From contig NZ_RAQQ01000005.1 of assembly GCF_003610785.1 (NCBI RefSeq), positions 62,001 to 126,000 on the forward strand: 64,000 nucleotides of DNA, written 5' to 3'. Positions 61,777 through 64,000 of this stretch are shown piece after piece; the stretch's first letter is position 1; each line of letters opens with the position of its first letter. The translations under genes were made by a program, and so were the position numbers. Origin of the DNA: Micromonospora globbae. Lineage in GTDB: Bacteria; Actinomycetota; Actinomycetes; Mycobacteriales; Micromonosporaceae. The notes beneath the pieces were generated by a model. The model saw only the letters and a program-made list of their open reading frames with translations. It did no database searches and was not told where the DNA came from.

Positions 61777-63456
61777 GTGAGCGGTGGACCACTGATCGTG
61801 CAGTCGGACAAGACCCTGCTGCTGGAGATCGACCACCCCGACGCGCAGGCGTGCCGGATGGCCATCGCCCCGTTCGCCGAGCTGGAACGCTCCCCGGAGC
61901 ACGTGCACACCTACCGGTTGACCCCGCTCGGCCTGTGGAACGCCCGGGCCGCCGGGCACGACGCCGAGGGCGTCGTCGACGCGCTCATCAAGTACTCCCG
62001 CTACCCGGTGCCGCACGCGCTGCTGGTCGACGTGGCCGAGACGATGGACCGGTACGGCCGGCTCCAGCTCGTCAACGACCCGGTGCACGGCCTGGTGTTG
62101 CGGGCACTGGACCGGGTGGTGCTGGTCGAGGTCGCCAAGAGCAAGAAGCTCGCCGGCATGCTCGGCGCGAAGATCGACGACGACACGATCGCCGTGCACC
62201 CGTCCGAGCGGGGGCGGCTCAAGCAGGCGCTGCTGAAGCTCGGCTGGCCGGCCGAGGACCTGGCCGGGTACGTGGACGGCGAGGCACACCCCATCGAGCT
62301 GGCCGAGGCCGGCAAGGACGGCCGGAAGCCGTGGACGCTGCGGTCGTACCAGCGGGAGGCCGTCGAGGCGTTCTGGGCCGGCGGCTCCGGCGTGGTGGTG
62401 CTGCCCTGCGGCGCCGGCAAGACGCTGGTCGGCGCGGCGGCGATGGCCGAGGCGAAGGCCACCACCCTGATCCTCGTGACGAACACGGTGGCGGGCCGGC
62501 AGTGGAAGCGCGAGCTGGTCGCCCGCACCTCCCTCACGGAGGACGAGATCGGCGAGTACTCGGGCGAGCGCAAGGAGATCCGCCCGGTCACCATCGCCAC
62601 GTACCAGGTGCTGACGTCGCGGCGCGGCGGCGCGTTCACCCACCTCGACCTGTTCGGGGCCCGCGACTGGGGCCTGGTCATCTACGACGAGGTGCACCTG
62701 CTGCCCGCGCCGATCTTCCGGTTCACCGCGGACCTCCAGGCCCGCCGCCGGCTCGGCCTCACCGCCACGCTGGTCCGGGAGGACGGCCGCGAGGGCGACG
62801 TGTTCAGCCTGATCGGCCCGAAGCGGTACGACGCGCCGTGGAAGGACATCGAGGCGCAGGGCTGGATCGCGCCGGCCGAGTGCACCGAGGTACGCGTGAC
62901 GCTGACCGACGCGGAGCGCATGGCGTACGCGACGGCGGAGGCCGAGGAGCGCTACCGGATGGCGTCGACCGCCCGGACGAAGCTGCCCGTGGTCAAGGCG
63001 CTGGTCGACCGGCACCCGGACGAGCAGGTGCTGGTAATCGGCGGGTACATCGACCAGCTGCACCAGCTCGGCGAGTACCTGGACGCGCCCATCGTGCAGG
63101 GCTCCACGACGAACAAGGAGCGGGAGCGGCTGTTCGACGCGTTCCGCTCCGGTGAGGTGCGCACGCTGGTCATCTCGAAGGTCGGCAACTTCTCCATCGA
63201 CCTGCCCGAGGCGGCCGTGGCCATCCAGGTGTCGGGCACGTTCGGGTCGCGCCAGGAGGAGGCGCAGCGGCTCGGGCGGGTGCTGCGCCCGAAGGCGGAC
63301 GGCCGGCAGGCGCACTTCTACACGGTGGTGTCGCGGGACACGATCGACACCGAGTACGCGGCGCACCGGCAACGCTTCCTGGCCGAGCAGGGGTACGCGT
63401 ACACGATCGTCGACGCCGACGACGTCCTCGGCCCGACGCTGCCGTCGTTCGACTGA
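61777..63456 (+). CDS. DNA repair helicase XPB (SF2)
   Basis: A 559-residue superfamily 2 3'-5' helicase. Walker A holds Lys215 in PCGAGKT; motif II is DEVH at 304-307; motif III is LTATLV; motif VI is QRLGRVLRPK. The N-terminal damage-recognition domain precedes the motor (PWTLRSYQREAVEAFW), and thumb-like residues follow. It is the bacterial/archaeal XPB form and could act in DNA repair or transcription-associated unwinding. GTG 61777 follows GAGGA. The helicase-associated gene on the same strand upstream may encode its partner. Confidence 0.93.
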   Translation: MSGGPLIVQSDKTLLLEIDHPDAQACRMAIAPFAELERSPEHVHTYRLTPLGLWNARAAGHDAEGVVDALIKYSRYPVPHALLVDVAETMDRYGRLQLVNDPVHGLVLRALDRVVLVEVAKSKKLAGMLGAKIDDDTIAVHPSERGRLKQALLKLGWPAEDLAGYVDGEAHPIELAEAGKDGRKPWTLRSYQREAVEAFWAGGSGVVVLPCGAGKTLVGAAAMAEAKATTLILVTNTVAGRQWKRELVARTSLTEDEIGEYSGERKEIRPVTIATYQVLTSRRGGAFTHLDLFGARDWGLVIYDEVHLLPAPIFRFTADLQARRRLGLTATLVREDGREGDVFSLIGPKRYDAPWKDIEAQGWIAPAECTEVRVTLTDAERMAYATAEAEERYRMASTARTKLPVVKALVDRHPDEQVLVIGGYIDQLHQLGEYLDAPIVQGSTTNKERERLFDAFRSGEVRTLVISKVGNFSIDLPEAAVAIQVSGTFGSRQEEAQRLGRVLRPKADGRQAHFYTVVSRDTIDTEYAAHRQRFLAEQGYAYTIVDADDVLGPTLPSFD

Positions 63457-63616
63457 GGCGGCGAGCCCTCAGTTCGCGCCGTCCTCGGTTCACGCCGCCC
63501 TCGGTGAGCGGTTGCTCCGGGTGTTCGCTTCAGAGCTGATGTCGTCAGCGATTCAACCGGCCGCCGGCTGATCAGATATCCCGAGCTTCCGCTGGACGCG
63601 CTGAGCGCGACGCGGG

Positions 63617-63844
63617 TCAGCGCCGGGTGGACTCAGCGACGAACACGCCTCGACCCGGGCGGCCGACCAGCACGCCCTGCCCTCGCAGCTTCGCCACTGC
63701 ACGGTGGATAGTCGACACCGATACGTCGTAGTGGTCGGACAGCTCCTGAGTGGACGGGATCTGTGACCCGGGCTGGAACTCGCCCACCTCGATCCGCCTC
63801 AGCAGATCCTTGATCAACTCGTCCATGGTCGGCGGAATCGGCAC
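63617..63844 (-). CDS. minimal GntR-family regulator (winged helix only)
   Basis: A 75-residue GntR protein consisting almost entirely of the DNA-binding domain: MDELIKDLLRRIEVGEFQPGSQIPSTQELSDHYDVSVSTIHRAVAKLRGQGVLVGRPGRGVFV. The effector domain is absent. Such short regulators are typical of actinobacterial integrative elements and phage-like regions, though stand-alone chromosomal forms exist. GTG 63844 follows AAGGGG; ATG 63826 is possible. A candidate promoter (-35 at 63901-63906, -10 at 63877-63882, 18-bp spacing) reads into it. Confidence 0.85.
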   Translation of the reverse strand: MPIPPTMDELIKDLLRRIEVGEFQPGSQIPSTQELSDHYDVSVSTIHRAVAKLRGQGVLVGRPGRGVFVAESTRR

Positions 63845-64000
63845 GTGAGGGCCCCTTGCAGTCGGTTGGCCCTCCCAGTATCGAGCACTAGGTGAGAGAG
63901 CAGCAATAACTGGAATAGGGGCGGTAGGCACAGCGCGAGCCAGATTCGATAGGTAAGAGAGCGTTGACAGAGGTGAGAGGTATCGGTAGCGTCGCTCTCG
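63845..64000. promoter_or_regulatory. GntR upstream region with possible operators
   Basis: On the minus strand TTGCTG (63901-63906) and GATACT (63877-63882) are 18 bp apart, a good vegetative promoter. Further upstream, related words with TCTC/ACCTATCG/ACCGATACC (about 63945-63990) repeat and may be operator half-sites. The composition is less GC-rich by eye than the rest of the window. No gene is visible to the window end. Confidence 0.45.

Overview
The window is high-GC (above 70 percent by eye) actinobacterial chromosome. The gene set (a complete ESX-type type VII secretion locus with EccB/C/D/E, mycosin and WXG100 proteins; SepH; the futalosine menaquinone pathway; DUF2530/DUF3027; XPB helicase), many GTG starts and many leaderless-type promoters point to Micromonosporaceae, most likely Micromonospora. 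That placement is inference from gene content. No rRNA, tRNA, CRISPR array or transposase was seen.

Layout. 1-13.4 kb: a winged-helix regulator, then the type VII secretion locus (mycP, two esx genes, eccC, eccD, eccE, eccB, a helical YxxxE protein and a WXG-domain protein with a long Gly/Pro-rich tail). 13.4-21.3 kb: small envelope and stress proteins (exported protein, anchored coiled coil, DUF1232, F420/FMN split-barrel enzyme, C39 peptidase, FUSC transporter, APH kinase, hemerythrin, Rv0909-like protein, alpha/beta hydrolase). 21.3-26.4 kb: GH65 disaccharide phosphorylase with beta-phosphoglucomutase, a hotdog thioesterase and an orphan MsmK-type ATPase. 26.6-32.4 kb: a four-gene minus-strand unit for a phosphodiester-linked cell-surface glycopolymer (permease, ATPase, fused CDP-alcohol phosphotransferase, GT2-CDP-glycerol transferase). 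32.4-49.3 kb: central metabolism and housekeeping (sdaA, PspC, DUF4230, acyl-CoA dehydrogenase, nitroreductase, aldose epimerase, two MFS exporters, pdxH, citrate synthase, serC, sepH, aldo/keto reductase, thpR, MarR regulator). 49.3-57.7 kb: NCS2 purine permease, DUF2530/DUF3027 tail-to-tail pair, MFS protein, mqnB, an HTH-GNAT fusion, mqnD, a cold-shock protein and a HAD phosphatase. 57.8-63.5 kb: helicase-associated protein, membrane protein, L,D-transpeptidase and XPB helicase. The last 500 bp hold a tiny GntR regulator in sequence that looks less GC-rich, possibly the edge of an accessory element.

The most unusual material lies between genes. Three perfect or near-perfect long palindromes recur or look like members of dispersed families: a 57-bp element at 24-80; a 69-bp element present twice, each time between convergent genes, at 46105 and 60304; and a 30-bp palindrome at 55709 with a half copy at 55321. 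The 678-bp gap before mqnD also carries two DnaA-box-like sites and a 48-bp tandem repeat. A consistent TAnnnT hexamer 6-7 nt before the start codon in about a dozen genes suggests leaderless transcription and was used to choose starts.
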